DNA of 64,000 bases from the NCBI GenBank assembly GCA_964529305.1, contig CAZGUX010000009.1, forward strand, positions 4,089-68,088, written 5' to 3'. The notes below the pieces were generated by a model. It saw only the letters and a program-made list of their open reading frames with translations. It searched no databases and was not told the DNA's origin. A program made the translations under genes and the position numbers. Positions 7,955 through 17,169 of the stretch are shown one piece after another. Numbering within the stretch: position 1 is the first letter of the stretch; every line of letters starts with the position of its first letter. The DNA comes from CAZGUX01 sp964529305 (lineage in GTDB: Bacteria > Acidobacteriota > Terriglobia > Bryobacterales > Bryobacteraceae).

Positions 7955-10060
7955 ATGGCGCGAGTCAGCACCTCGCACGAGCGCTTCTTTCAGTGTTGTC
8001 TGATCGGGCTGGTCGCGTCCGGGTATCTGGCAGTGGCCGGGTCCGGCGTTCTCGATGTCCCCACGCTCCTTCTGGCGCCCCTCGGGCTGCTGCTTCGGAC
8101 CTTGGCGGTCTTCGGCTACTTGCGCATCGCCGTGCCGGACAATGTCGTAGCGGCCCTGACCATCGGGTATTTCGGGTTTTATCCGTTGGACTACCGCTAT
8201 CTCTCGCGCGATTTCGTCGCGGCTACCACGCACCTGGTCTTTTTCCTTGCAATCCTGCGGCTGCTCACCGCCCAGCGCGATCGTGACTATTTGTTTACTG
8301 CGATCCTTTCCACGCTCGAACTGCTCACCGCCGCAATCGTCAGCTTCCAACTCAACTTCTTCGCGTGTCTCGGCGCCTATGTCCTGTTCGCGATCGGCGG
8401 GATGGCCAGCTCCGAGATCCGCCGCTCCGCCTCCCGGGCCGGCCACGTGACCCGCTCCGACGCGCGCTGGCAATTGGCGCCGCGGCTCGCGATCCTCACT
8501 GCGTTCATCGCCGTCGGCACACTCGCTCTCACCGGGTTCCTGTTTTTCATGCTCCCCCGCACCGCCAACGCAGCGCTGGGACACCTGATCCAGCGCGGTA
8601 TGTATCTGCCGGGGTTTTCGAACCGCGTGGCCCTCGGCGAGATCGGCGAGTTCAAGCTGGATTCGACGCCCATCATGCGGGTGCGGTTCTTCACCAGGGA
8701 CAACCGGTGGGAAACGCGCTGGCGCGGCGGCGCCCTGATCCATTTCGACGGCCGGCAGTGGACCAGCCCCGCGCAATCGGGAGAGCTGATTCGCCTCGAG
8801 CGCGGCATGGCCAGGCTGGCCGATGTCCGCCAGCTTCGGCGTCCCGGCCGGCGCGTCCGCTATCGGGTCGACCGCAAGCCCATCGACTCCGACGCCCTCT
8901 TCTTCGCAGGGATTCCGGAACACCTCGAGATGAATGCCATGGCGCTGCGCCGCACGTCCGAAGGCAGTTATCGCCTCGGTCCGGGGGAAACCACCGCGAC
9001 TCAGTATCTGGCCGTGGCCTATTTCGAGACCGAGCCCTACGAGACCGCCCGCGATCAGCCGCCGGTTCCTCCGGCGATTGGCGAGCGATACCTTCAGTTG
9101 CCTCCGCTCGATCCGCGGATTCCCACGCTTGCCGACGCATGGACACGCGAAGCCCCCACCGCGCTCGGCAAGGCCCGGGCGATTGAAGCACGGCTTCGCG
9201 CGGAGTATGGCTACACGCTCGACCTGACCGGCAACGTCTCCGGCGATCCGTTGGCGCACTTTCTGTTCGAGCGGCGCCGCGGCCACTGCGAGTATTTCGC
9301 TTCCGCAATGGCGGTCCTTCTCCGGTCCGCGGGGATACCCGCTCGGATGGCCACGGGATTTCTGGGAGGAACGTTCAACCCGATTTCCGGTCAGTATGTC
9401 GTTCGCGCGTCCGACGCCCATGCCTGGGTGGAAGCCTTCCTTCCGGGCTGGGGATGGGCGACCTTCGATCCCACCCCACCCGACACGAATGCTCCCCGGT
9501 TCTCCCTCTGGTCGCACCTGAACATGTACTTCGATGCCGCCGACACCCTTTGGCAGGATTGGGTGGTCACCTACGATCTGGGCCGCCAGGTGCTGCTCGC
9601 GGAGAGGATCGAGCGCGCCGGACGCGGATGGCGCTTCGACTGGCAAAGCCGCCTCGGCGCGGCGGCGAGTACGGCCCGGCGGGCCGGCGAATGGGCGCGC
9701 GAGCACGGCTGGGTGTTCGGCATTCCCCTGCTCGTGGCCGCCGCGGCGGGGTGGTGGGGCCCTGGGCTTTGGCGCGCCTTGCAGGTCCGCCGGCGCATCC
9801 GGTCGCTCCGGCGGCGCAAAGCGGAAGCTTCCGATGCGACACTGCTCTACCTCCGGTTCCTGGAGGTATTGCGGCGGAAGGGATACTCCAAGCCCGCGTG
9901 GCTCACGCCCGCAGAATTCGCGCGCACCATCCGCGCCGGACCTATCGCTCACGCCGCCACGCAATTCACTTCCGCCTACCAGGATTTGCGATTTGGCGGT
10001 AAAGTAGAGGCTGCTCCCCGCCTCACCCTGCTGCTCGAAGAGATGGAGCGCCACGAGTGA
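7955..10060 (+). CDS. TgpA-like membrane transglutaminase (DUF3488-transglutaminase core)
   Basis: A 701-residue membrane protein. About residues 10-210 hold several transmembrane helices (DUF3488 region). A periplasmic transglutaminase-like core follows at about residues 390-520, with the nucleophile in RRGHCEYFASA, the His in ASDAHAWVEA and the Asp in WATFDPTP. One further helix lies near residue 590 and a cytoplasmic C-terminal tail follows. The family (Pseudomonas TgpA and relatives) has cysteine-protease-like transglutaminase activity and acts on envelope proteins or peptides. Its stop overlaps the GTG of the DUF2339 gene, so the two are translationally coupled. Confidence 0.85.
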   Translation: MARVSTSHERFFQCCLIGLVASGYLAVAGSGVLDVPTLLLAPLGLLLRTLAVFGYLRIAVPDNVVAALTIGYFGFYPLDYRYLSRDFVAATTHLVFFLAILRLLTAQRDRDYLFTAILSTLELLTAAIVSFQLNFFACLGAYVLFAIGGMASSEIRRSASRAGHVTRSDARWQLAPRLAILTAFIAVGTLALTGFLFFMLPRTANAALGHLIQRGMYLPGFSNRVALGEIGEFKLDSTPIMRVRFFTRDNRWETRWRGGALIHFDGRQWTSPAQSGELIRLERGMARLADVRQLRRPGRRVRYRVDRKPIDSDALFFAGIPEHLEMNAMALRRTSEGSYRLGPGETTATQYLAVAYFETEPYETARDQPPVPPAIGERYLQLPPLDPRIPTLADAWTREAPTALGKARAIEARLRAEYGYTLDLTGNVSGDPLAHFLFERRRGHCEYFASAMAVLLRSAGIPARMATGFLGGTFNPISGQYVVRASDAHAWVEAFLPGWGWATFDPTPPDTNAPRFSLWSHLNMYFDAADTLWQDWVVTYDLGRQVLLAERIERAGRGWRFDWQSRLGAAASTARRAGEWAREHGWVFGIPLLVAAAAGWWGPGLWRALQVRRRIRSLRRRKAEASDATLLYLRFLEVLRRKGYSKPAWLTPAEFARTIRAGPIAHAATQFTSAYQDLRFGGKVEAAPRLTLLLEEMERHE

Positions 10061-12189
10061 CCTTGGATCGCGATCGCCATCAGGAGCGGATGGACGCGTT
10101 GTCGGAGGCCATCGTCCGCCTCCTGCGACGCCAGGATCAGCTTGAAAGCCGCATGGCGTCGCTCGAACGCCACCTGCGGGGCCAGTCCGTCGAGGCGGAG
10201 GCGGCTCTGTCTGTCCATCCCGGTCCCTCTTCCGATCCGCGACCTTCTTCCGAGCCGCGACCGGAAGGGAGCGGACAATACTCCGAGCCGCGACCGCCAG
10301 GGAGCGGTGGCGCCCCCGCGCACATCCCGGTTCCACCTCCATCCGAACCCGCTCTGGAAACCCGCCTCGGCCTCACCTGGATCAATCGCATCGGCGCCGT
10401 GACGGTCCTGTTCGCGGTCGCGTTCTTCTTCAAGCTCGCCGTCGAGAACGAGTGGATTGGCGAGAGCGGCCGCGTCGTCTTAGGCGTGTTGGCCGGCTTT
10501 GCCTCCATCGCCGCCGGCGACTGGATGTGGAAGCGCGGCCACCAACTGTACGCCCACGGCATCTCCTCCTTGGGAATCGGCATTCTTTATCTCTCGTTCT
10601 ACGCGGCGTTTGGCTTCTACAAGATCGTTCCCGCGGGGTTCGCCTTTGTGACCATGGCCGCGTCGGCGGCATTGGGCGGAGTCCTCGCACTGCGCTACAA
10701 CGCCCAGGCTATTCTCGTGCTCGGGGCGCTCGCCGCCTATGCCACGCCCATCCTGCTCTCGACGGGGGAAGACCGGCCATGGGTTTTCTTCGGCTATCTC
10801 GCCATCATCAACGCCGGCGCCCTCGCGGCCGCGCGGCACCGGCGGTGGGTTCCGGCGGAAGCACTGTTTCTGATCGGCACCGCCGGGCTCTACATGGCCT
10901 GGTTCGCGGACCGCTTTCGCTCCTCCGACCCCTCCAGGCAGATGGTGGCGACGGTCTTTGCCATCATCTTCTACGCCCTGTTCGCTTCTTCGAACGTCCG
11001 CCTCTTCGCCATGGCTGCGCAGGCCGCGGCCTTGCTCATCTTCAGCCCGATCTGGAAGCACGACCCCACCCCGTTTTTCCTGTGCACCCTGGGTTTGTCT
11101 GCCAGCGGACTGGTAATCGCGCAGGTCCGGAACTGGTCGTATCACGCCCTGGTCACGCTCTCGGCGGCCTTCCTTTCTTACGCGGGAACGTCCTTCAGCT
11201 ACGACCTCCCGGAGCTTCGGATCTTTCTTTTTCTGACTCTCCTGTTTCTCCTGTTTTTTGTGTGGCTGCCGTTCCGGTTCCTGGTACAGCAGGCAGCGGC
11301 CGAATACGCAGATCTCCTGGTGGCCGCCGTAGCGGCAATCGCGTACTTCGCCTCCGTCTTCGCCCTGTTTGACGGCCGCCACAACGCCTATCTGGCGCTG
11401 CTGTCCGTCGCCCTCGGAGGCCTGTATCTGGCGCTCGGCTATCAACTCTGGCAGGTTCAAGCTGAAGCGATGAAAGACACGCGCCCGGCCCTGCTGAGCG
11501 GCGGCCTGGCCCTCTGCTTTGTCACGCTTGCGATTCCCATTTACTTCAGCGGTTACACCATCACCCTCGCATGGGCCGTCGAAATGGCCGTCCTGGCGTG
11601 GGTCGCCGCCCGGATGAACGTCGGCCGCCTCATCTGGTCGTCGACGCTTCTGGGAATGCTGGTGATCGTTCGGGTCTTCTTCATCGACTCCGGTATCTAC
11701 CTTGATCCCAAGACCACGCTCGCGTTCGTCAACTCCCGGTTCCTCGGCGCCCTGGTGGCCGCCGTGGCCCTCGGTCTGTCGGCGTGGTGGGCCCAACCCA
11801 AGCCCTTGCGCCTGATGTTCTATCTGGGCGCCCACGCGGTAATGCTGTTCGCCCTGCTGCAGGAGATGGTCGAGGTCGCCCGCCGCCTGGAAGGCTCCTA
11901 CTGGAGCATTCGCAGCGTCCTCATTTCACTGACAATCGCGGCCTACGCCGTCCTTCTGATCGTCGCTGGAGTCACCTATCGCATGGCGCTCAACCGGATT
12001 CTGGGTCTCGGCTTGATTGCCGTGGTCGTGCTCAAGCTTTATCTGTACGACATCTGGACGATGCAACTGGCATATCGCGTGATCGCCTTCGGGGTGTTCG
12101 GGTTGCTCTTACTGTCCACCTCATTTCTGTACTCGCGATACCGTGCATCGATCGAAAGCTGGTGGAAGCAGGAGGAGAGTCATGAATGA
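10057..12189 (+). CDS. DUF2339 polytopic membrane protein
   Basis: A 710-residue protein of the DUF2339 family. About residues 1-45 are a charged, coiled-coil-like cytoplasmic segment. Residues 55-100 are a Pro/Ser/Arg-rich linker. From about residue 112 to the end lie many transmembrane helices, starting TWINRIGAVTVLFAVAFFFK. The GTG start at 10057 overlaps the previous stop and has GGAG about eight bases upstream. The linker is encoded by structured repeats described separately. DUF2339 proteins have no proven function; their usual partner, DUF3999, follows immediately with an eight-base overlap. Confidence 0.8.
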   Translation: MTLDRDRHQERMDALSEAIVRLLRRQDQLESRMASLERHLRGQSVEAEAALSVHPGPSSDPRPSSEPRPEGSGQYSEPRPPGSGGAPAHIPVPPPSEPALETRLGLTWINRIGAVTVLFAVAFFFKLAVENEWIGESGRVVLGVLAGFASIAAGDWMWKRGHQLYAHGISSLGIGILYLSFYAAFGFYKIVPAGFAFVTMAASAALGGVLALRYNAQAILVLGALAAYATPILLSTGEDRPWVFFGYLAIINAGALAAARHRRWVPAEALFLIGTAGLYMAWFADRFRSSDPSRQMVATVFAIIFYALFASSNVRLFAMAAQAAALLIFSPIWKHDPTPFFLCTLGLSASGLVIAQVRNWSYHALVTLSAAFLSYAGTSFSYDLPELRIFLFLTLLFLLFFVWLPFRFLVQQAAAEYADLLVAAVAAIAYFASVFALFDGRHNAYLALLSVALGGLYLALGYQLWQVQAEAMKDTRPALLSGGLALCFVTLAIPIYFSGYTITLAWAVEMAVLAWVAARMNVGRLIWSSTLLGMLVIVRVFFIDSGIYLDPKTTLAFVNSRFLGALVAAVALGLSAWWAQPKPLRLMFYLGAHAVMLFALLQEMVEVARRLEGSYWSIRSVLISLTIAAYAVLLIVAGVTYRMALNRILGLGLIAVVVLKLYLYDIWTMQLAYRVIAFGVFGLLLLSTSFLYSRYRASIESWWKQEESHE
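10235..10307 (+). repeat. In-frame REP-like repeats with tandem G-A mismatch hairpins
   Basis: Two full copies of a 20-base element lie at 10255-10274 and 10288-10307. Both have the form CCGC-GA-CC-NNNN-GG-GA-GCGG. Each can fold as a hairpin: a four-pair stem, two tandem G-A mismatches, two more pairs and a four-base loop (GGAA or GCCA). A left half-copy sits at about 10237-10245. All lie inside the DUF2339 gene and are read as a linker of SEPRPxGSG-type repeats. They look like a dispersed mobile repeat captured in frame. I saw no other copies in the window. Confidence 0.6.
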
Positions 12190-13498
12190 TCTCCTCGGAC
12201 GTAGGTCCAGGGCGCCGCGGATTCGCTGCCGGAGCGCGATCGTCCTGCTCGCCGGCCTGCCCCTTCTCGCCGCGCCTTTCGATTCCACTCGCTGGAAGTA
12301 CCGCCGCTCCATTGAGGTCCAACAACCGGACCGCGTCCAGGTGATCCCGATCGACAGCGCCGTTTACGCGCACACGCGTCCCGATCTGGCCGACCTGCGA
12401 ATCACGCGGAACGGCGAAGAAACCGCCTACGTTCTGGAAACGCTCCGGGAGAGAGTGGAGCGGCGCGAAGTCCGGGGCTCCATTCTCAACAAGGCCGTCA
12501 TCCCCAATTCCGGGGTCCGGTTTACCCTCGATTCCGCCAAGGCCAGCCGCCATTCCCGCATCACGTTCGTGACGCCTGAGACCAACTTCCGGCAGCGCGT
12601 AAGGATCGAAACGAGCGAGGACGGCCAATTCTGGGCCAATGCCCGCGAGAACGGATACATTTTCGACTTCTCGCAAGGCGACACCCACGCCGCGGTGCTC
12701 ACGGTCGACTATCCCGTCTCGACCGCGCGCTACGTCCGCGCCACCGTTTTCGGCTGGACGCGGTCGGCCTCGGTTCAGGATGCCGGCCTCGAGTATTGGG
12801 AACGGATCGATGCCACGCGCGACATCGTCGGGACGCCGGCACCCGAGCGTACGGAAGATCCGAAGACCCAATCGTCACTGCTGGTTCTCGATCTCGCCGA
12901 TCGGATGCCGCACGACCAGGTCCGCCTCGAAAGCGACGGCGCCGCCTTCCATCGGGCGGTGGAAATCGAAGCGAGCGACGATCGCCAGGATTGGCGGGTC
13001 ATTTCTCGCGGCGTCATTTTCCAGGTTGACGGCGAGCGCTCCCTCGCCCTCCAGTTCCCCGAACGGAGCGAGCGGTACCTGCGGTTGAGAATTTTCAACG
13101 GGGACGACCGGCCCGTGCCGGTGACCCGCGTGATCGTCGAGACGCTTCGCCGCCAGATCAAGATTCCGCCGTTTCCGCTCAGCGGCGCGTATGTGCTGTA
13201 TTTCGGAAACGAGAGCGCGCACCCGCCGCTGTATGACCTGACGGCCGTCATGGCGCGCCAACAGCCTCTTCCGGAGATGACTCCGCCGGTTCGCGAGTGG
13301 CAGAACAATCCAGCCTATGTTCCTCCCGCGGCGCCGGTGAAGCCGTGGACCGAACGGTATCCCGGCGCGTTCTACCTGGTGTTGGGCACGGCCGTCGCCG
13401 GAATGCTCGTCCTGACGCTGCAGTTTCTGAAGAAGATCCGGCAACAGAGCCCGGAGCGCGCTGAGGGACGCGGGGCCGGCCGATCCGGTTCGCGCTAA
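12182..13498 (+). CDS. DUF3999-family exported protein
   Basis: A 438-residue protein. After a basic N-terminus, a hydrophobic signal segment lies at about residues 15-33 (RSAIVLLAGLPLLAA). Beta-sandwich domains follow (TPETNFRQRVRIETSEDGQFW and a second similar unit near residue 250). A single membrane helix near residue 400 (FYLVLGTAVAGMLVL) ends in a short basic tail. The ATG at 12182 has GGAGGA about six bases upstream and overlaps the end of the DUF2339 gene. The DUF2339/DUF3999 pairing recurs across bacteria and suggests a joint envelope complex, but no function is established. Confidence 0.75.
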   Translation: MNDLLGRRSRAPRIRCRSAIVLLAGLPLLAAPFDSTRWKYRRSIEVQQPDRVQVIPIDSAVYAHTRPDLADLRITRNGEETAYVLETLRERVERREVRGSILNKAVIPNSGVRFTLDSAKASRHSRITFVTPETNFRQRVRIETSEDGQFWANARENGYIFDFSQGDTHAAVLTVDYPVSTARYVRATVFGWTRSASVQDAGLEYWERIDATRDIVGTPAPERTEDPKTQSSLLVLDLADRMPHDQVRLESDGAAFHRAVEIEASDDRQDWRVISRGVIFQVDGERSLALQFPERSERYLRLRIFNGDDRPVPVTRVIVETLRRQIKIPPFPLSGAYVLYFGNESAHPPLYDLTAVMARQQPLPEMTPPVREWQNNPAYVPPAAPVKPWTERYPGAFYLVLGTAVAGMLVLTLQFLKKIRQQSPERAEGRGAGRSGSR

Positions 13499-13511
13499 AA
13501 TTCCCCTTCCG

Positions 13512-14699
13512 ATGAAGACCCTCCTTGGCTGCCTGGCGATGGCGGTTGCGTTTGCGGCGCCGCCCCGTTTTACGGAATTCCTGATTTCGGATCAGTTTAC
13601 CTATCCGTACGGGGTGATGGCCGCCGATCTGGACGGCGACGGCGACCTCGACATCACCGCGTCCGACGCCCGCGCGAACAACTCGCTGTACTGGTTTGAG
13701 AACGATGGGAAAGGCCGCTTTGCGCGCCACGTGATTCACCATCAACCTCCTCCCGCGTGGCGTCTAGAGCGGCACGCCATCGCCGACATCAACCGCGACG
13801 GCCGCCCTGACATCGTGATCGTCGAGAACTCGACCGGCGACCTCCGGTGGCTCGAGAATCCCGGACCCGCGCGCGTCCGCGAGCCCTGGAAAGTACACTT
13901 CATCACGCTGTCGGCCCGGGTGCCGGGGGCGTACGATGTGGACGCCGGCGACCTCGACGGCGATGGCGATCTCGATGTCGCAGCGTCCAGTTGGCGCATG
14001 GGCAATATGTTCAGTTGGCACGAGAACCCCGGCGCCCTGTCATCGCGGGAATGGAAGCAGTCGAACATCGCCGAGAACCTGCTCGAGACCCGGATGGTGC
14101 GCCTGGTGGATGTCGACGGCGATGGCGATCTGGACCTGATCGGCACGGCGGCGCGCTCGGGCCTGGTTCTGTGGCTCGAGAATCCGGGCAAGCCGTCCAG
14201 GCTCCCATGGTTGTTGCACTATATCGACCGCGCGGCGCGCCCCGCGCACGGCCACGCTGTTGACATGGATGGCGACGGGGACGTCGATCTCGTGATGGCG
14301 CTTGGGATGGCGGGCGATCTGGTGCCTTCGGAGGTCATGCCGGTGGTCCATCAGGTGGTCTGGTACGAAAACCTCGGAAAGGGCGCGGCCTGGAAGCGGC
14401 ACACGATCCAGCGTCCCTTCGAGCAGGCCTTTGAAGCCGTGGCCGCCGACCTTGATGGGGATGGCGACAAGGACATCGTGGCCACGGCGTGGCATGCTCC
14501 CGGCAAGCCCGGGATCGCCCTCGCCTGGTTCGAGAACAACGGCCGGGGAGGCTGGACCATGCACGCCCTCAAGGAGAACTGGTCGCACGCGATTCAGGTG
14601 ATCGTGGCCGACTTCAACGGCGATGGCCGTCCCGACATCGCGGCTGGCGCAGAGGACGGTTCCATGGACCTCCGCTGGTGGCGGAACGACGCACGCTGA
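13512..14699 (+). CDS. Secreted FG-GAP/VCBS repeat protein
   Basis: A 395-residue protein with a short signal peptide (about residues 1-17, MKTLLGCLAMAVAFAAP). The body holds about six or seven FG-GAP repeats, each with a calcium-loop motif such as DLDGDGDLDITAS, DVDGDGDLDLIGT and DMDGDGDVDLVMA, followed by a strand like LYWFENDGKG. The repeats should form a seven-bladed beta-propeller that binds calcium, as in integrin alpha chains and many secreted bacterial proteins. It starts 13 bases after the DUF3999 gene and may belong to the same transcript. Its ligand is not evident. Confidence 0.82.
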   Translation: MKTLLGCLAMAVAFAAPPRFTEFLISDQFTYPYGVMAADLDGDGDLDITASDARANNSLYWFENDGKGRFARHVIHHQPPPAWRLERHAIADINRDGRPDIVIVENSTGDLRWLENPGPARVREPWKVHFITLSARVPGAYDVDAGDLDGDGDLDVAASSWRMGNMFSWHENPGALSSREWKQSNIAENLLETRMVRLVDVDGDGDLDLIGTAARSGLVLWLENPGKPSRLPWLLHYIDRAARPAHGHAVDMDGDGDVDLVMALGMAGDLVPSEVMPVVHQVVWYENLGKGAAWKRHTIQRPFEQAFEAVAADLDGDGDKDIVATAWHAPGKPGIALAWFENNGRGGWTMHALKENWSHAIQVIVADFNGDGRPDIAAGAEDGSMDLRWWRNDAR

Positions 14700-14729
14700 C
14701 ATTCCCCTCGCGCCTCGGAAGGCTTGATG

Positions 14730-14746
14730 GTTTCGAACCTCGAAAC
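14730..14746. other. Hairpin in the gap after the FG-GAP gene
   Basis: GTTTCGA at 14730-14736 and TCGAAAC at 14740-14746 can form a seven-pair stem with a three-base loop. It follows the FG-GAP gene's stop by 30 bases and precedes the next start by 34. No T-run follows, so a rho-independent terminator is not supported. It could be a weak transcript end or nothing. Confidence 0.3.
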
Positions 14747-14780
14747 ACCGGCCACTCTACCATTGTGAATTGAACTCATT

Positions 14781-16307
14781 ATGATGCGTCCCCACCTCCT
14801 TCTCGCCCTGGCCGCGTGTTTGCCCCTATCCGCCGCCGGCCCCCGGTACTCGATGTTCTCCTTCGATGACCACACCATCCCCTTTCGCCACAACCTCTAC
14901 CTGAAGATGAACCAGCCGGTGAAGTACTCCGGCAACCCGGTGGTGCCGCGCGGTCCCGCCGGGAGCCCTGACGCGATCCGCGCCCAGTTCTACGGGAGTG
15001 TCATCCGCGTAGGCGCCAAATGGCGGATGTGGTATGCCGCCATGGCCCATGACGGCGCGGTCGGCAGCCGCACCACCGGGTTCACGATTGCGTACGCCGA
15101 AAGCGACGACGGGCTCGCCTGGCGCAAACCCAACCTCGGGCTCACCGAGTTCAACGGCAACACCACCAACAACCTCGTCAGCCTGTCCCCGAAGCTGGAC
15201 TATTCGCTGGTCGAGCCCCTGGCGAGCTTCGTTCTGCACGAACCCGAAGACCGCGACCCTGCGCGCCGTTACAAGATGCTCATGTATGGCCGCTACTACG
15301 ACCGCTCCGACACGGCGCACCGCCGTCCGCACGCCACGATCTATCCCTACTTTAGCCCGGACGGCTTGCGCTGGAAACTCGCCCGGCCCGCTCCTCAGGG
15401 TCCTTCGTTCGACGAGACCACCGCGCCTTTCACCACAGCGCACGTGTTTGAGATGGGCGGCTTGTACAAGTTCGGCGGGCTTTATTACGTGGCCGGGCAG
15501 GAGACCTGGCAGGACGCCTGGATGCCCGACGGAACGCCGGCGGGCCGCACCATGATGGTCCACTGGTCGGGGGATTTCATCGAATGGTCGCAGGAGAAAG
15601 CGTTCGCCTTTCAGCGCTACGGCTATCGCTCCCAGAAGGAGAATCTCGAGGAAGCGCACGAGCCGGCAGGGGTGTGGAATCGCGGCAACGTGCTGTTGGC
15701 CACATATGGCCTGTGGCACGGCGCCAGGCGCAACAGCGATCGCCGGATGGACCTCGGCTTCCTCCTATCGAACGACGGCCTGCACTTCCGGGAACCGATC
15801 GCCGATGCGGTGTTCATTCCCGCCGGCAAAGAGGGCGAGTGGGATCGCCGCGGGCTGATTCACGGCCAGGGCTACGAGAACACCGGCGACCAGACGTACA
15901 TCTACTATGGGACCTGGGACCTCGCCTCCGACAAAGAGGCCGGCGGCGCCGTGGGAGTGGCGATGCTGCCGCGAGACCGCTTCGGCTCGCTCTCGACGAG
16001 GCTGCCGGGCTACGGCCAGTTCACGACGATTCCGATTGGGGCGGCGCATGACCTTCGAACGCTCCGCCTGAACGTGGACGGGTTGGGGCCCCGCGCCGCG
16101 TTGCGGGTCGAGATCATCGACGCCTCCGGACAGCCGATTCCCGGCTACAGCGGCGCCGGCGCGGCCATCGTGCGCGAGTCCGGCCTCGCCGTGAAGGTCA
16201 AATGGCCTCGTGGGCGCACCCTCACCCGCGACTACCGGGTGCGTGTGCGCTTTGAGGGCGACGATGTCGGGAACATCCGGTTCTTTGCCGCCTACCTGGG
16301 AGATTGA
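14781..16307 (+). CDS. Secreted GH32/GH43-like five-bladed propeller protein
   Basis: A 508-residue exported protein with a signal peptide (about residues 1-20). The sequence has the pattern of the GH32/GH43/GH68 beta-propeller superfamily: short blades such as KWRMWYAAM, GFTIAYAESDDGLAWRKP and YYVAGQETWQD. These families split plant or bacterial polysaccharides, and this protein probably acts in the periplasm or outside the cell. A C-terminal beta domain (about 420-505) follows. I could not assign catalytic acids confidently, so it may be a degenerate or new glycosidase subgroup. No sugar transporter is adjacent. Confidence 0.6.
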   Translation: MMRPHLLLALAACLPLSAAGPRYSMFSFDDHTIPFRHNLYLKMNQPVKYSGNPVVPRGPAGSPDAIRAQFYGSVIRVGAKWRMWYAAMAHDGAVGSRTTGFTIAYAESDDGLAWRKPNLGLTEFNGNTTNNLVSLSPKLDYSLVEPLASFVLHEPEDRDPARRYKMLMYGRYYDRSDTAHRRPHATIYPYFSPDGLRWKLARPAPQGPSFDETTAPFTTAHVFEMGGLYKFGGLYYVAGQETWQDAWMPDGTPAGRTMMVHWSGDFIEWSQEKAFAFQRYGYRSQKENLEEAHEPAGVWNRGNVLLATYGLWHGARRNSDRRMDLGFLLSNDGLHFREPIADAVFIPAGKEGEWDRRGLIHGQGYENTGDQTYIYYGTWDLASDKEAGGAVGVAMLPRDRFGSLSTRLPGYGQFTTIPIGAAHDLRTLRLNVDGLGPRAALRVEIIDASGQPIPGYSGAGAAIVRESGLAVKVKWPRGRTLTRDYRVRVRFEGDDVGNIRFFAAYLGD

Positions 16308-16380
16308 TCGGCGCCGCTTAGGACTGCGACAATCAGAAGGAACGCGCCGAGCGGCGCGATGCGTTCCGGCTCCACACGCC

Positions 16381-17076
16381 ATGGCTGCAACTGAACTCGA
16401 CCACCAGAATCTGCGCGCCCGGCTGGCCGCCATGTTGCGCGACGACATTTTCTCCGGAAAACTGAGACCCGGCGACCGCGTCGTCGAAAGCCAGTTGGCC
16501 AAAGAACTGGCCCTTGGCCAGCCCTCGATTCGTGAGGGCCTGCAGGTGCTCGAGCACGAGGGGCTCATCACGCGCCTGCCGCGCCGCGGTTGCCACGTGA
16601 CCCACCTGACCGATGAAGACAAGCTGAAGATCTACGAGGTACGCTTCGAACTGGAGCCGCTCGCCGTCGCCAGGATTCCCGCCTCGAAACTGGACGAGGT
16701 CGGCGCCGAACTGCGCCACCACCTGGACACGATGGAGAACGCGGCCGACGAACTCAATCTGGAGGTCTGCAGCCGGGCCGACCTGGAGTTCCATCGCGTG
16801 ATCTGGAGGGCCAGCGGTAACGAGTTTCTGGTGCGCGCTCTAGAGGCGGTGACCGTTCCACTGTTCGCTTTCAATCGCATCTGGTACCATCAGGCGGGCA
16901 AGCCGGCCAACCGTGTGGTGATGTCGATCACGGAGCACGCCCGGATGATCGAGATCATCGGCTCCGCGCTCGACCCCGGTGAGAAGGGACAGGGGATCCG
17001 CGAGATCCTCGAGCGCTTCTCGATCAAGGAGATGCAGGAAGGGATGGTCGAGAGCGCCGCGAGTCACGCCTGGTGA
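16381..17076 (+). CDS. GntR-family regulator with FCD domain
   Basis: A 231-residue DNA-binding regulator. The N-terminal winged helix (about residues 8-72) has KLRPGDRVVESQLAKELALGQ and PSIREGLQVLEHEGLI, the GntR recognition region. The all-helical FCD effector domain follows (about residues 80-215), with the metal-site pattern from RADLEFHRVIW to EHARMIEII. FadR/FCD regulators usually bind organic acids and repress nearby catabolic genes. The frame is open further upstream, but the ATG at 16381 gives the expected family N-terminus. Its targets may be the hydrolase genes just downstream (inference). Confidence 0.85.
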   Translation: MAATELDHQNLRARLAAMLRDDIFSGKLRPGDRVVESQLAKELALGQPSIREGLQVLEHEGLITRLPRRGCHVTHLTDEDKLKIYEVRFELEPLAVARIPASKLDEVGAELRHHLDTMENAADELNLEVCSRADLEFHRVIWRASGNEFLVRALEAVTVPLFAFNRIWYHQAGKPANRVVMSITEHARMIEIIGSALDPGEKGQGIREILERFSIKEMQEGMVESAASHAW

Positions 17077-17169
17077 ACCCGGACGGCCCCTGTCGTCAAC
17101 AACTGAACCAACCGCCATGCCCGCATGGGACCTGGAATGTGTTCTCCTATCAGTTTCCGGTAAGTGCCC

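Noticed and set aside
7889..10342. An 817-codon open frame on the minus strand opposite the transglutaminase
   Set aside because: Antisense shadow in GC-rich DNA; low-complexity Arg/Gly/Pro sequence, no motif, and the plus strand encodes a clear membrane transglutaminase.
14701..14780. tRNA-like sequence (GGTTTCGAACCTCGAAACACC)
   Set aside because: It resembles a T-arm, but there is no acceptor stem, D-arm or anticodon arm around it; it is only a seven-pair hairpin.
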